From: Argyresthia goedartella
Taxonomy: Eukaryota > Arthropoda > Insecta > Lepidoptera > Argyresthiidae
Assembly (NCBI GenBank): GCA_949825045.1
Contig: OX463835.1
Span: forward strand, 24,073,201 to 24,137,200
Direction of reading: 5' to 3'
DNA length: 64,000 nucleotides
In this document: positions 43,709 through 54,344 of the stretch, one piece after another
Position numbering within the stretch: the first letter of the stretch is position 1
Layout: each line of letters opens with the position of its first letter
The notes under the pieces: model-generated
The model's input: the letters and a program-made list of their open reading frames with translations, nothing else
Database searches by the model: none
What the model was told of the DNA's origin: nothing
Made by a program: the position numbers and the translations under genes

Positions 43709-46700
43709 GAATTTGCGGCCCAACAATTTGTTGCCCCCCAACCGGAGACGGTGGTGTTACCGATCGCCTCTGTGCTTGTTTGGGATTTGGCGGGCAACCT
43801 AACATACGTTCGCGCCCTATTAGATTCTGGAGCTCAGGGCTGCATTGTATCGAATGATTTAGCAAAATGGTTGGGCCTCAAGGTAAATAGGTATAATAAA
43901 TCAATACGGGGCGTGGGGAATGTTACGGTTACGAATGTAGTTGGTCAATCGGTGATCACGTTCTCTCCACGTTATGACTTTTTGACAAAAACATCCGTGC
44001 AAGCTTTAGTAATGACGCATGTCATGGGCAGACACCCCTTGGTGAAGTTGAATCCGGCCGTTCGATTCCTGACATCAGGACTCAAGTTGGCGGATCCCGA
44101 TTTTGACACTCCAGCCCCGGTCGACCTGCTACTGGGAGCAGACGTTCTGGGTAGGTTTCTGTTGTCGGATCGGCGAGTTCTTCAGCCGGACGGGTTGATT
44201 GCTGTGGATACTAAGTTTGGTCACGTGATCATGGGTCCGGCATTGCCAATGGTTAGGCCTGCCGAGTCAGATGGCATACTTATTGGCTCAGCGTTGTCAG
44301 ACGCTATCCAACGTTTCTGGGAGATAGAGGAACCTCCCACCGTTCGTCGAGTCGACGCAGACGAAGAAGAGTGCGAGTTGTTTTACCAGAATAGTACTGG
44401 TCGCCTTCGTTCTGGTCGTTTTGTAACTCGACTGCCTTTCAGGGCCGATCGACCGCCACTAGGAGAATCTAGGAAGATGGCTGAGACGAGATTGATGTCG
44501 ATGGAGCGTAGGATGTCAAGGGACGCCGTATTTAAACAAAAATACGTCGATTTCATGAGGGAGTATGAATCGTTAGGACACATGTCGGTATCGGGTGTGG
44601 ACTGGAGATCTGAGGATCATTGTTTCCTTCCACACCATGCCGTCCTGCGAACCCCTTCCGGCAAGATTCGAGTTGTTTTTGATGGGTCAGCACCTACCTC
44701 GAACGGGATGTCCCTGAATCAGTGTCTACATTCGGGACCCAAGTTGAGTCCTGATATTTCGGATATTCTCACGAGCTTTCGGAGACACCAGATTGTATTT
44801 GTCGCAGACATTCGGATGATGTTTAGGCAAACGGTAATTCATCCGGCTGACAGAAGGTATCAGTTGATACTTTGGCGTGAGTCCACGGCCGAGCCTGTCA
44901 AGGTTTATGAGTTAAACACGAACACGTATTGGCGTCGCGTGACCGTGTGAGCTATCCTAGAGCCGCCGCTATCCTGGAGCAAGATTTGTACGTCGATGAC
45001 GTCTGCACAGGGGCAGCCAGTGTAGAGGAAGCTCTGGACCGACGTGACGAGCTCATTCAATTGCTGGAACGAGGCGCTATGAACTACGCAAGTGGATGTC
45101 CAACTCCCCTGAGTTGATGGCTGGTCTCCCAGATGAGTTTCAACAAGACCCGCACGTTTTTTTGAGAATCCTGAAAACCCTAACATGTTGTCAGTGCTTG
45201 GAATTCAGTACCGGCCCGTCCATGATGAGTTTACCTATCGGGTGGTTTTAAAAACACCGAAGGCCTGGACGAAGCGGTCAGTACTGTCAACGATTGCGAG
45301 AACGTTCGACCCGAATGGATGGATTTCTCCAGTCACCTTTGCTCTCAAATGTTTTATGCAAAGGCTATGAGCGGCTCAGTTGACCTGGGACACCCACCTC
45401 TCAGGTGATTTGTTGACTGATTGGACGCGAATGTTCACCTCGCTATCGGACATAAATAATGTATCGCTGCCGAGGAAATTGGTCCCTGCTGGGGATTACA
45501 GGGCAACCCTTCACGGGTTTTGTGATGCCTCTGAACGAGGGTTTGCGGCAGCGGTTAATTTGCGAACCGTCACCTCCACCGGGGAGGTCGACGTGCGTTT
45601 GGTTTTGGCAAAAAGCAAGGTAGCGCCTATTCGGACAAGGATGACGATTCCAAAACTGGAACTGTCCGGGGCTGCTCTTTTGACCAAACTTTTGAATCAC
45701 ACTCTAACAGTGTTGCGTGGGTCAGTGGTTTTGGAGGATACGGTGTACGCTTGGACGGACAGCCAGATTGTTTTGTGCTGGCTGAAGGCTTCGGTTCATA
45801 ACTTAGAGGTTTTTGTTGCGAACCGTGTCTCCCAGATTGTGTCGTCTGAGGTCCCACTGACCTGGAGACATGTACCAGGAGAATTGAACCCGTCTGATTG
45901 TGCATCCAGGGGATGTCAGGCTCCTGAACTCGTTAGACACCATTTGTGGTGGGGACCACCCTGGCTTGCCAAGAGAGAATCGGACTGGCCCCACAGCCAT
46001 GTAGTAGTATCTTCGGATCATGGCCCCAGAGCGGCCGTGCATGTTACCCAGAAGGCTGAGGACCCTGACGCTGGGTTTCTGCTGGACCGGTATAGCTCAC
46101 TTGACAAGTTGATAAACGTGTCCACTTGGATTAGGAGATTCGCTCGAAATTGTCGTACTCCTCGCGATCAGCGAACGTTGAACCCTATTCTGACTCCGGC
46201 AGAGCGACACGAGTCGCTGTTGAATTTGGTCCGGTTGGTACAGTCCTCGAAGTTTGGGGCAGAATTGGAGATTATACGAAGTGGACGTTCGAAATTGAAG
46301 GGAGCCGTAGCGCGTCTCAACCCCTTTGTTGATTCGACCGGGTTACTTCGGGTAGGAGGAAGATTGCGCAATGCGAATCTGTCATATTCGGCTCGTCACC
46401 CACTTCTGCTCCCCAAGGGGGGACAGTTAATTGCTGGTGACTGATCGTCATATTAAAAACGCGCATGCCGGCTGTAACGCGTTGTTGGCCACGCTCCAGT
46501 GGGAGTTTTGGATCTTATCTGCCCGCCGTGCCATACGGAACATCGTGTTTCGGTGCATGCCTTGTTATCGACTTAAGGCTGCCACGATGCAACCTCTCAT
46601 GGGGGACTTGCCCCCTGATCGTGTGAATGAGGTCAGACCGTTTTCAGGTGTTGGTACGGATTTTGCAGGACCGTTTATGGTGAAGAGTTCACGATTGCGT

Positions 46701-47550
46701 ACCGCTAAGCACTACAAGGCGTACGTTATGTGTGTTTGTTTGTTTATCCACCAAGGCGGTACATCTCGAGCTCGTTGCTGATCTCTCGACAGAGGCTTTC
46801 ATTGCTTGTTTGGATAGGTTTGTTTCTCGAAGGGGACTTCCAACTTTGATCCGCTCTGATAACGGCACTAACTACATCGGTGCGGAACGATACTTACGAG
46901 AGATAGTCAACTTTTTGAATGTAAATAAAGTGGATATTGGAACGGCCTTCTCCCGTCGGGGTATACAGTGGACCTTCAGCCCACCGATTTGCCCCCACTG
47001 GGGTGGGATTTTTGAGGCCATAGTTAAGTCAGCTAAGACGCACTTAGGGCGTATAGTAGGTCAGACCGCGCTGACTTTTGAGGAGCTCGCGACATTGTTT
47101 TGTAAGATCAAGGCCGTTCTCAATTCGCGACCGTTGTGTCCGCTCAGCTCGGATCCAAATGACCTGGAGGCTCTGACCCCAGGCCATTTCTTGATAGGAC
47201 AGCCACTTAACGCGTTGCCCGAGCACCCCTTCGAGGGAGTGAAATTGTATCGGTTGACAAGGTATCAGATGTTGCAGCAGTTTACTCAGAATTTCTGGAA
47301 GCGTTGGTCGCTCGAGTATCTGCATATCTTACAACAGCGCCTTAAGTGGACTGACAAAACTAGCCCCCCTAGTGTTGGTGACCTCGTTCTGGTTAAGGAT
47401 GCTAACCTACCGCCACTACGTTGGCGCAGGGGGCGCATTGTTAACTTGTTCCCTGGCAAGGACGGGACCCCCCGGTCTGCAGAGGTTCTAGTAGGAGGCT
47501 CGGTTCTAAAACGAGCGGTAGCAACGTTGTCTCAGCTGGCCGTAGATTAG
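43709..47550 (+). pseudogene. BEL-2 pol: protease, RT, RNase H, integrase
   Basis: In phase with gag to 44950: protease ('ALLDSGAQGCIVS', with the usual DSG) and RT start ('RVVFDGSAP', 'VFVADIRMMFRQ'). Near 44935 a deletion and shift remove the segment before 'DLYVDDVCTGA', so the YVDD box survives in another frame. Further shifts lie near 45100, 45370, 46430 and 46740, with one TGA near 45368. RNase H ('LHGFCDASERGF', 'IPKLELSGAALL', 'AWTDSQIVLCWLK'), integrase ('CMPCYRLKA', 'RSDNGTNYIGAE', 'GGIFEAIVKSAK') and the C-terminal 'VGDLVLVKDANLPPLRW' are all recognisable. About six lesions make it non-functional. Confidence 0.88.
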
Positions 47551-47582
47551 GGGACAGGTGGGTACCTGTCCGGGCGGGTGAT

Positions 47583-47654
47583 TGTTCGATTCCAAATCGA
47601 TATTCGAACGATGGTTTCTGAACGGTCTTTTTAATTTGACGTTAGCTGTCAATC
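47583..47654 (+). repeat. BEL-2 right (3') LTR, first part
   Basis: The first 72 bases of the right LTR, cut by the LOA-type LINE after 'AGCTGTCAATC'. Confidence 0.9.
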
Positions 47655-47765
47655 TGGCAGTTTTGACAACTGACAGACGAAAGCCCTCGCAATGTAAACG
47701 CGTTTTGATTAGGGTGTTGAAATTAAATCGCAGGGCATCTGGAATGTATTCGGGATTCCCTCAGG

Positions 47766-47796
47766 ATTGTCAATTGTCAATTGTCAATTGTAAAAC
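47766..47796 (-). repeat. Short tandem TTGTCAA repeat in the LOA 3' region
   Basis: Three to four 7-base units in the 3' UTR of the LOA-type LINE, about 110 bases from its 3' edge. Confidence 0.7.
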
Positions 47797-47858
47797 GGGC
47801 TGGTTTCCGCAACTCGACGACGAAAGCGCCTATTTTGCGTGTGGGTGGGAATGCGACA

Positions 47859-50513
47859 TCATTCGAGCCAACCCAACTCCTCCAGGAACGCCAGTAGGCC
47901 CTTTACGTTACCGACTATCCCTGGAAGGTCCCTCGATTGACCGAGGTGTTTAGCCCTGTAGTCCGCTACTCCTGTGCACTCCATGAGGACGTGAGCAGCC
48001 GTTTCTTCTGCCTCCAAGCAGGCTCTGCAAAGGGGGCTGTCGGTAACACCTAGGAAATATAGATGTTTATTAAATAAACCATGGCCAGTAAGTGCTGCAG
48101 TTACCAGTCGCATGCGCGGCCTACTAAGTCGAAGCAAGGTCTTAGCCAGCCTAGCGCTAGGGGACGGCAAGGCCAGCTTAGCCTGCCTGCACTCCTCATG
48201 GTTTGTCCAAAGAGTGGCATGATCATTCCTGGTCGACTCTCTCAGAAATGAGCGTACCATCTTGAAGGGAAGAGGGATGATAGGTTCGGGACCATACGCT
48301 GTCAAGCTAGATCCTTTACGCGCCAACTCATCCGCTGCATCGTTACCTCTTGATCCGCTATGTCCTTTTATCCATTGAAGGATTACGCGATTGTGTTGAC
48401 ATACCTCCATTAGTCGTTTGTGACACTCGTAGATTAGCCCTGAGTTAATAGTGTTGCTATTTAGGGCTTGTAGGACGGCCATGCTATCCGAGAGGATTCG
48501 AATGGAGGAATCTCTTACCTTTCTCGATGCTATGGCATTAGCGGCCGAGATGATGCCCATGCATTCAGCTTGAAAGACAGTATAATGGGCACCCAGTGGA
48601 ATGGCTATCTTGATGTTTAGGTCCTCCGAGAAGGTGCCTGAACCAGTGCCTGTTTCAGTTTTTGAACCATCGGTAAAAATTCTGAGCTCTTTAACGTCGA
48701 GCCCCTCAACCCGATGGTCTTCATGTAACTGTATATTGTATTTTTTGTCAAAAACAAATTGTTTAGGGATTCTGTCACTGCAAGCCATAGAGATGGGAAA
48801 TTTTTTGTAAACTTCCCCTAGGATGGCGGTGTGTGAGGTCCTGTTTTTCCTCCAAAGTCCTAAGGTGTTGAGTCTCACCGCAGATGACGCGGCCTCCTGC
48901 TTAATATACAGCTGGAGTGGCGGAAGACACAGCATGGCCTCCATTGCTGCTGTTGGAGTAGTTCTCATACTACCTGTGATAGCCATGCAGGCCAGCCTTT
49001 GGAAGCTTTGGAGTTTGCTTACCATTGTGGTTAGTTTGGTCCTGGTCCACCACACCACAGCTCCGTAGCAGACAAGAGGACGGATCACCGTTACGTACAG
49101 CCAAAGAATGATGTTGGGAGAAAGTCCCCACTTTTTCCCCAACATTCTCCGATACTGCCAGAAAGCAATACTCGCCTTCTTTAGTTTGTTGTCGATGTGG
49201 CTACTCCAGTTGAGCTTGCTGTCCAAGGTTATGCCCAGGTTCTTCACCTCAGTTGCTAGCTGGAGATCCGTTCCAAAGAGCTTAGGTAGGGTATACCCAC
49301 CAAGAGCCCTATTGTTAGTGAACATGACCATTACCGTTTTTGTTGGGTTAACCGCCAGGTCATATTCTAAACACCAGCGCTCCACGATGCGAAGAGCTGT
49401 TTGTTTAAGGTTGCATACTGTGCTCGCAAATTTACCTGTGATGAGGATTACCAAATCGTCGGCGTATCCTACGGTGTAGTATCCATTAGCGTTAAGCTTG
49501 GTAATCAGGTCGTTAATGACCAGATTCCACAGAAGCGGGGAGAGCACTCCTCCCTGCGGGCATCCCCGCACTACCTCCGCCGATAGGGACTCTCCAGCTA
49601 GACGCACGATACGTTTGTTAAGCATGTTTGTGACCCAGTTGTTTACAGCTGTTGACACCCCATGCCTTGTTAGAGATGCACTTATACTGCTATACTGCGT
49701 CTTGTCAAAGGCACCTTCTATATCAATAAAAGTTCCAAGACAGATGCATTTGTTTTGAATCGCCTCTTCAATTGTGGATACAACTGCATGGAGAGCCGAT
49801 TCAGTAGACTTACCCAAACTATATGCATGCTGATTCTTGTGTAAGGGTATATGTTTTAACGCTCCATCTCTCAGGTGTCTCTCGCACAAACGTTCGAGAG
49901 TTTTAAGCAAGAACGAGGTGAGACTAATCGGCCTGAAAGATTTAGCGTTAGTGTAGTCGCTCCTTCCTGGCTTCGGTATGAAAATTACGTTTACTACTCT
50001 CCACCTTTTGGGAACGTATCCGAATCTAAGACATGCTTTCATGATTCGGACCATTATATTGATGACGGGTTCCCCACCCCACTGTAGAAGTGCTGGGAAG
50101 ATTCCATCTGGTCCTGCTGATTTAAAAGGTTTAAAGCTATTAATGGCCCATCTCACCTTGTCAGCAGTGATAATATTATTAGTTATGTCTAAGTGGTCGA
50201 CAGCTTCATGGTGAACCTCTTCCGGCCACACAATCTCTTGAATAGTTCTACTTCCGGGAAAGTGAGTTTCCAACAAGAGACTGTGTGTTTCTGTGGTGGA
50301 AGAGGTATATGTTCCATCGGGTTTTTTAAGCGACCCTAGCCTGGAGTTGCCTTGTTGAGCTAGTATTTGCCTTACCCGATTTGCTTGATCAACGGTTTCA
50401 ATGTCGCTGCAGAATTTCCTCCATGAGTTGCTGCTTTTGAACCGTAGTCGTTTCTTGTACTTGGATTTGGCATCTTTATAGTTGTCCCAATCCTCATCAG
50501 CACTGGTGTTCAT
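47859..50513 (-). CDS. LOA-type ORF2 fragment: reverse transcriptase and RNase H (884 aa, open)
   Basis: The frame is open without a stop. RT: 'FKSAGPDGIFPALLQWGG', 'SFRPISLTSFLLKTLERL', 'GTFIDIEGAFD', 'GCPQGGVLSPLLWNLVI' and 'VGYADDLVILI' (YADD). RNase H follows: 'RIFTDGSKTETGTGSG' (first Asp), 'VFQAECMGI' (Glu), 'RILSDSMAVLQ' (Asp) and 'QWIKGHSGSRGNDAADELA' (last Asp). A C-terminal Cys/His cluster ('CRACLEAEETAAHVLMEC') ends it. The 'GCPQGGVLSPLLW' form and the RNase H point to the LOA/I group. The ATG at 50513 is internal to the original ORF; the endonuclease part is gone, so the copy cannot move alone. Confidence 0.88.
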   Translation of the reverse strand: MNTSADEDWDNYKDAKSKYKKRLRFKSSNSWRKFCSDIETVDQANRVRQILAQQGNSRLGSLKKPDGTYTSSTTETHSLLLETHFPGSRTIQEIVWPEEVHHEAVDHLDITNNIITADKVRWAINSFKPFKSAGPDGIFPALLQWGGEPVINIMVRIMKACLRFGYVPKRWRVVNVIFIPKPGRSDYTNAKSFRPISLTSFLLKTLERLCERHLRDGALKHIPLHKNQHAYSLGKSTESALHAVVSTIEEAIQNKCICLGTFIDIEGAFDKTQYSSISASLTRHGVSTAVNNWVTNMLNKRIVRLAGESLSAEVVRGCPQGGVLSPLLWNLVINDLITKLNANGYYTVGYADDLVILITGKFASTVCNLKQTALRIVERWCLEYDLAVNPTKTVMVMFTNNRALGGYTLPKLFGTDLQLATEVKNLGITLDSKLNWSSHIDNKLKKASIAFWQYRRMLGKKWGLSPNIILWLYVTVIRPLVCYGAVVWWTRTKLTTMVSKLQSFQRLACMAITGSMRTTPTAAMEAMLCLPPLQLYIKQEAASSAVRLNTLGLWRKNRTSHTAILGEVYKKFPISMACSDRIPKQFVFDKKYNIQLHEDHRVEGLDVKELRIFTDGSKTETGTGSGTFSEDLNIKIAIPLGAHYTVFQAECMGIISAANAIASRKVRDSSIRILSDSMAVLQALNSNTINSGLIYECHKRLMEVCQHNRVILQWIKGHSGSRGNDAADELARKGSSLTAYGPEPIIPLPFKMVRSFLRESTRNDHATLWTNHEECRQAKLALPSPSARLAKTLLRLSRPRMRLVTAALTGHGLFNKHLYFLGVTDSPLCRACLEAEETAAHVLMECTGVADYRAKHLGQSRDLPGIVGNVKGLLAFLEELGWLE

Positions 50514-50528
50514 CGCCCTGTTTAGCAG

Positions 50529-50895
50529 TCAGGATTGTTAATATAGCTGAGTGTGTCGTTGTCTCTCGAACCAGATAAAGTTCGGATTTTCGTGCCCGAT
50601 TTGTATTTACCAGTAGAAACATAACCTGTGTTGGACACTGTGCTCAGCACTCTGGCCCGCCAGTCATACCTGGTTGGCTGAAGAACCTGTCTACCAAGAA
50701 GAGCCTAGGGTGCACCCGGGCCTTGCAGAGCGACAGGAGGTTGACGGGACCGAAGCACAGACCAGGTTAGATCTACCCCACATAACTTCAGCTCGGTGAA
50801 TCGCCGACGTTCATCACTTCTTGGCACCTGATCGTCACGCTACCTCGTAGCTCATGGGCCCCTACGAGGTCATTAGGTGCTGAGAAGCCTAAACA
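50529..50895 (+). repeat. BEL-2 right (3') LTR, second part
   Basis: Continues the right LTR after the LOA insertion to 'AGCCTAAACA', then the GTGTC duplication at 50896-50900. Confidence 0.9.
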
Positions 50896-52437
50896 GTGTC
50901 TTTGGATTCTCTTTTCGATCTTTGCGTAAAGTACCCATGGTGTGAGTTCTACGGTGTAGAAGTTTCTTACTCAAAGATAAACTATTGTAATAGTTATCCA
51001 TATAGAGGTTATGGCCCTTGTCCAAATAAGGCTCCATTAGTTTTAATACCAACTTCTCAAGTTTTGGCTGGCCATCCTGTGATGTCTCAAAACTCAAAAA
51101 CTCAAAAAACTCAAAACGTTTATTCTGTAAATAGGCCACAAGGGCACTTTCACATGTCTCTTTTCCTTGGTATATCACAATCAGTATGGTATATCAGTTC
51201 AGAACGTATCCATCATGAGTTGTTAGGATGTAGAATTTTATACCGTATCTTGCCTTTTTGGATTTGATGTACTGTCGAAATGACAGTCTTCCGCGGTGTG
51301 CCATCAGGGATTCATCTAAAGACAGTGATTGGCCAGGTTTGTTAACATTTTGAAAGTTTTTGATTACTTTTGCAACAAAAACTTTGAATTTGTCATGTCC
51401 TTTAGAATTCAACTCAGAAATGCAAAGGCATCTCAGCAGCTGTTCAAATTTCCTGCCTGACATTGTGAAATGAAGCAGAGGATGGTAATATAGAGGATCT
51501 ATGTTGGAAAATAAGTTCCGAATGGTTGGGGAACCAAGTTGACCTTGTAGTAGACATAGTCCAAGGAACTTCTTTAGTTCTTCTGCGGTTGTTGGCTTGA
51601 AGGATTGTGCTCGGGAACCTCTTGTGTGTGGCCTATTAGCATTGCAGAGCGCAGCCACGTAGTCATTAGTACATTTCACAATGTCATCTACCATCTATTT
51701 TGTAAATAAGTAATCCAGAACATTTACTGGCGTTGTATTTTCTTTCAAAGTTACTGATGGCCCTTCATTAGCAGTGTTGAAGTCAAAATCCGCTATAGGT
51801 TTAATTGTTGCTTCCCAATCTTCATCCACATTGGTTGGTGAACCGCCTACCAAAATCGGCCGGGTATTACGGTGTTGGTTGTTGTTTTCGTTTCCCATTT
51901 GATCAAACGAAGAGCTACTTACGGTATTAGTTGTAGTCAACCCGGGTAAAACATTCTCCTGAGACGGAGTTATGATCTGATGCTGATCAGCTGTCATCGG
52001 TTCTACAGGAACATGCGGTGGACTATCTGGGGCTATTTCTATCATAATTTGTATTTCGGTTTCTTCTGAAGGTCTATTGTAATAAGGAGCTGGTTGTGAA
52101 GGAGTCTGATTGGTGGCTGGTGTAAAAGGTTGGATGTCGATGTCACTTAATCTTGTCCGATCAGAAACGGAACTCGCTTCATCTTCGTCGGGATTGTAGT
52201 TCTGATCGGACCCAAATTCTCCATCAGCGTCACTAAATGGGTGATGAACTGAAGAATTGGAAGATTATGTCATACCTCGACTAGTATCTTGTTCCTCATG
52301 TTCGTCGCCTGATCTTTCAGATTCCTCCAAATCCTCTACGGCGCAGAAAGGTTGTCTGAATCAGATAACTCGTCAAACAGCCTGCTCATGCTATTTTGCA
52401 GCGTCTCTGGTTTGATTGAGATCTTTTTAGGAGGCAT
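50896..52437 (-). pseudogene. piggyBac transposase N-terminal part
   Basis: The gene starts at 52437 (MPPKKISIKPETLQNSM). A stop and frame change near 52330-52260 break the acidic N-terminus, which is open again from about 52045. 51694-51194 reads 'TAEELKKFLGLCLLQGQLG' and 'GQSLSLDESLMAHRGRLSF' (first catalytic Asp) and 'KKARYGIKFYIL'. A TGA near 51192 lies beside a small duplication of GATATACCA. The last part to 50896 has 'LDKGHNLYMDNYYNSLSL' (second catalytic Asp) and 'KENPKTLF', where BEL-2 enters. A 72-bp LINE tail is embedded at 51089-51160 without loss of frame. The gene is dead but recognisable throughout. Confidence 0.88.
51089..51160 (-). mobile_element. 72-bp LINE 3' tail inserted in the piggyBac gene
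   Basis: On the minus strand this is the same LINE ending as at 8630-8690 (GTGGCCTATTTAC, then TTTTGAG repeats). ATGTCTC at 51082-51088 is repeated at 51154-51160, a 7-bp duplication, so the inserted length is exactly 72 bases. It adds 24 codons without a stop. Confidence 0.85.
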
Positions 52438-52678
52438 CTTCTGCAAGAAACAATTTTTAGGTAAGTTCGTGTTTCTAGTGAGAAAACTAGGTTTTCACTA
52501 GTAGAAACTGCCCTTCTGAAACAAATACTACAAAAAAACAACGAATGGTAAAATAATCATGCAAAATAAGGTAGATATAACATTACTTACGACGGCAAAA
52601 ACTCTCGAAAAACCCACCAGCCACACGTCTAACACCGGGCGCAGGCGCCGCGACACTGACAAAAAAAGGATGTAAAAA

Positions 52679-52957
52679 CGGATGCTATAGCATTTGTGTG
52701 CGTGTGAGGGGGGTACGGGGTGGAGGTATAATTTTATTTTTCTAAGCGTCGAAAATCCACCCTAGAGGACAGTAATCAACCTGCGTAACTGGTAACAGTG
52801 ACACCAAACATGCCGCTACTACATTTTACTATCAGCAAACAGATGCTCAGGCATCTTTGCCCGAAAAAGTCGAACTTTCTGCGGATGCTATGGCATCCGT
52901 GTCCAAACACGAACTCAAAAACGGATGCTATAGCATCCCTGTCCGGGATAGTGTTAA
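52679..52957. repeat. piggyBac right end: three GGATGCTATAGCATCC-type palindromes and TTAA
   Basis: Palindromic 16-mers start near 52680 (right half changed), at 52883-52898 (one changed base) and at 52923-52938 (perfect). The last lies 15 bases before TTAA at 52954-52957. Read from TTAA inward the end is CACTATCCCGGACAGGG. Repeated subterminal motifs of this kind are common binding sites for transposases; here that role is inferred. Confidence 0.6.
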
Positions 52958-53689
52958 GTGAGTTATTCGAGGGATTTCCTATAAATGTTACCATTTTACC
53001 CAATATTTCGATAAAACTTGAGGTAAAATTAACAAAATTCCCCATTTTTTACTTTTATTATGAACAGTGGCAACAACTGATACAAACATTCGTTGATTTT
53101 GAGGTTACTTTATTCTATCTATTGATAATTTATCTTTAGCCATTGGTGCATTTTTTATGTTGTTTTGCGGCTACTGCTCACATAACTGAAGTATCCAGCA
53201 CATTCCATTCTCAATGACAAGCAGGTTCCATCTACGTACGATTCTGCAATGAGACCGATGATATGTAACTTCCTGACAGAACACTTGTGTAAACTTACGA
53301 AGAAGCTCGGTGCCGCTCCCGTACCCTGCGAATACCAGGGTCAGAGTGTCGATGAGGGGGCGGAACCAGCCCCTATCTACAATCCAACCAATATCAGCAC
53401 TGCTTGCGCTGCAACATCTCACCGGCTTATCTCAGAAAAGGCAAATCGCACACATCAATGCAGATAAACAGTTGTCTAGGCTCAGACATATCCGACCTTC
53501 GTCTCAACTCTCGCAATATACCAGGTCTAAATGATCAGCCACACCACTTCCACGCAACTGCAGAACCTAGCTGCAAGCTGCAAGCAATTTGATTACATTC
53601 AAGTTGTGGAGCAGATAATTAATAAATATTTAGAATTCCAATTTCATATCTTAATTGTTTATGATTATGACAAAATGCTTTTAGACTTT
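52958..53689. other. No confident gene
   Basis: AT-rich to about 53170, then mixed. A short stretch near 53338-53362 (GTCAGAGTGTCGATGAGG) recurs near 61866-61882 with changes, so some LINE-derived sequence is probably present, but I cannot assign it. Confidence 0.4.
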
Positions 53690-54130
53690 ATATCATACAA
53701 CAGCATCTGGGCAACGTTGAACTCCAGCACCACTCAAAAGAGAATGGAAAGAAGTTACCTGGGTATAAACTGAAAGACAAGATGAAGTAGTATGTAGATA
53801 TCTACGACAAAACAAAAGTAATGACATCCTGACCATCTCATTACAAATAAAATGGAAATGAGCAGACTACATAGCTGGATATACAGACAATAGATGGACC
53901 CAGAGATGGATGGATGGACCTCGGACAAGCAGTAAAAAAGCAAGACGCAGGCTATGTGCCAGATGGTCAGACACAATTGTGACAGTGGCTGGTCGAAGAA
54001 GGTCGGATATGGCCAATGATAGAGAGAGGTGAATATCCTTGGTGGCGGCATTTACCCGTGAGGGGCTCCATACAAATGGGCTAGTATTTAATCGCACATC
54101 CAAAATACTGATGTGCACAGCAAAAAAGGA
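53690..54130 (+). pseudogene. RTE-type LINE, C-terminal fragment
   Basis: Broken codons read 'TTQKRMERSYLGIN', 'LQIKWK' (stop) 'ADYIAGYTDNRWTQRW', then 'RRRLCARWSDTIVTVAG' and 'MANDRER' (TGA for Trp) 'ISLVAAFT'. The order TQR.MER.MLG, KW.WAGH..R..D.RW and RW.DDIV..AG is the familiar C-terminus of RTE-clade ORF2 proteins. The upstream RT domain is missing. At least three stops show long decay. Confidence 0.7.
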
Positions 54131-54344
54131 TTATGTGTACTGAAGTTTATGTTTTAAGTATTTATTGTTGTTCGCTTTGCTCACCCCCTTTTTCCTTCAC
54201 CTAAACTACCGCAGCATTTTGCCCTGATATTTGCTGTGTAAATCAGTATTTCTAGTGTGCAGTTTAATATTTCCCATACAAAATAGTTTATATTTTAATA
54301 TATGAAAACAAATTAAAATAATAACATAAATATATACATGCATG
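54131..54344. other. AT-rich flank with CATG duplication
   Basis: No gene. CATG at 54341-54344 is the left copy of the gypsy target duplication; the right copy is at 61056-61059. Confidence 0.6.

Larger units (their letters stand above)
47655..50528 (-). mobile_element. LOA-type LINE (RT plus RNase H), 5'-truncated
   Basis: A minus-strand LINE inside the right LTR of BEL-2. The LTR resumes at 50529 with only TC repeated, so the two LTR parts add up to 437 bases exactly as in the left LTR. The endonuclease part of ORF2 is missing, so the copy is 5'-truncated. What remains is one open frame of 884 codons. Near the 3' end a (TTGTCAA)-type tandem repeat lies at about 47768-47793. It is younger than BEL-2. 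Confidence 0.85.
41017..50895 (+). mobile_element. BEL-2: BEL/Pao LTR retrotransposon with broken gag-pol
   Basis: LTRs of 437 bp (41017-41453; 47583-47654 plus 50529-50895), GTGTC duplication on both sides, a primer-binding-like site and full-length but mutated gag-pol. About four base differences between the LTRs (one or so per cent) make it younger than its many ORF breaks suggest. It sits in the piggyBac transposase gene, and its right LTR is split by a LOA-type LINE (47655-50528). Confidence 0.92.
40296..52957 (-). mobile_element. piggyBac-type DNA transposon, split by BEL-2
   Basis: A minus-strand element whose transposase gene lies in two pieces, 50896-52437 and 40296-41016, divided by BEL-2 (41017-50895). 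The upstream side carries three copies of a GGATGCTATAGCATCC-type palindrome and a TTAA at 52954-52957, the target tetranucleotide of piggyBac elements. The left terminal repeat was not found, so the left limit is the gene end rather than the element end. Confidence 0.75.
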
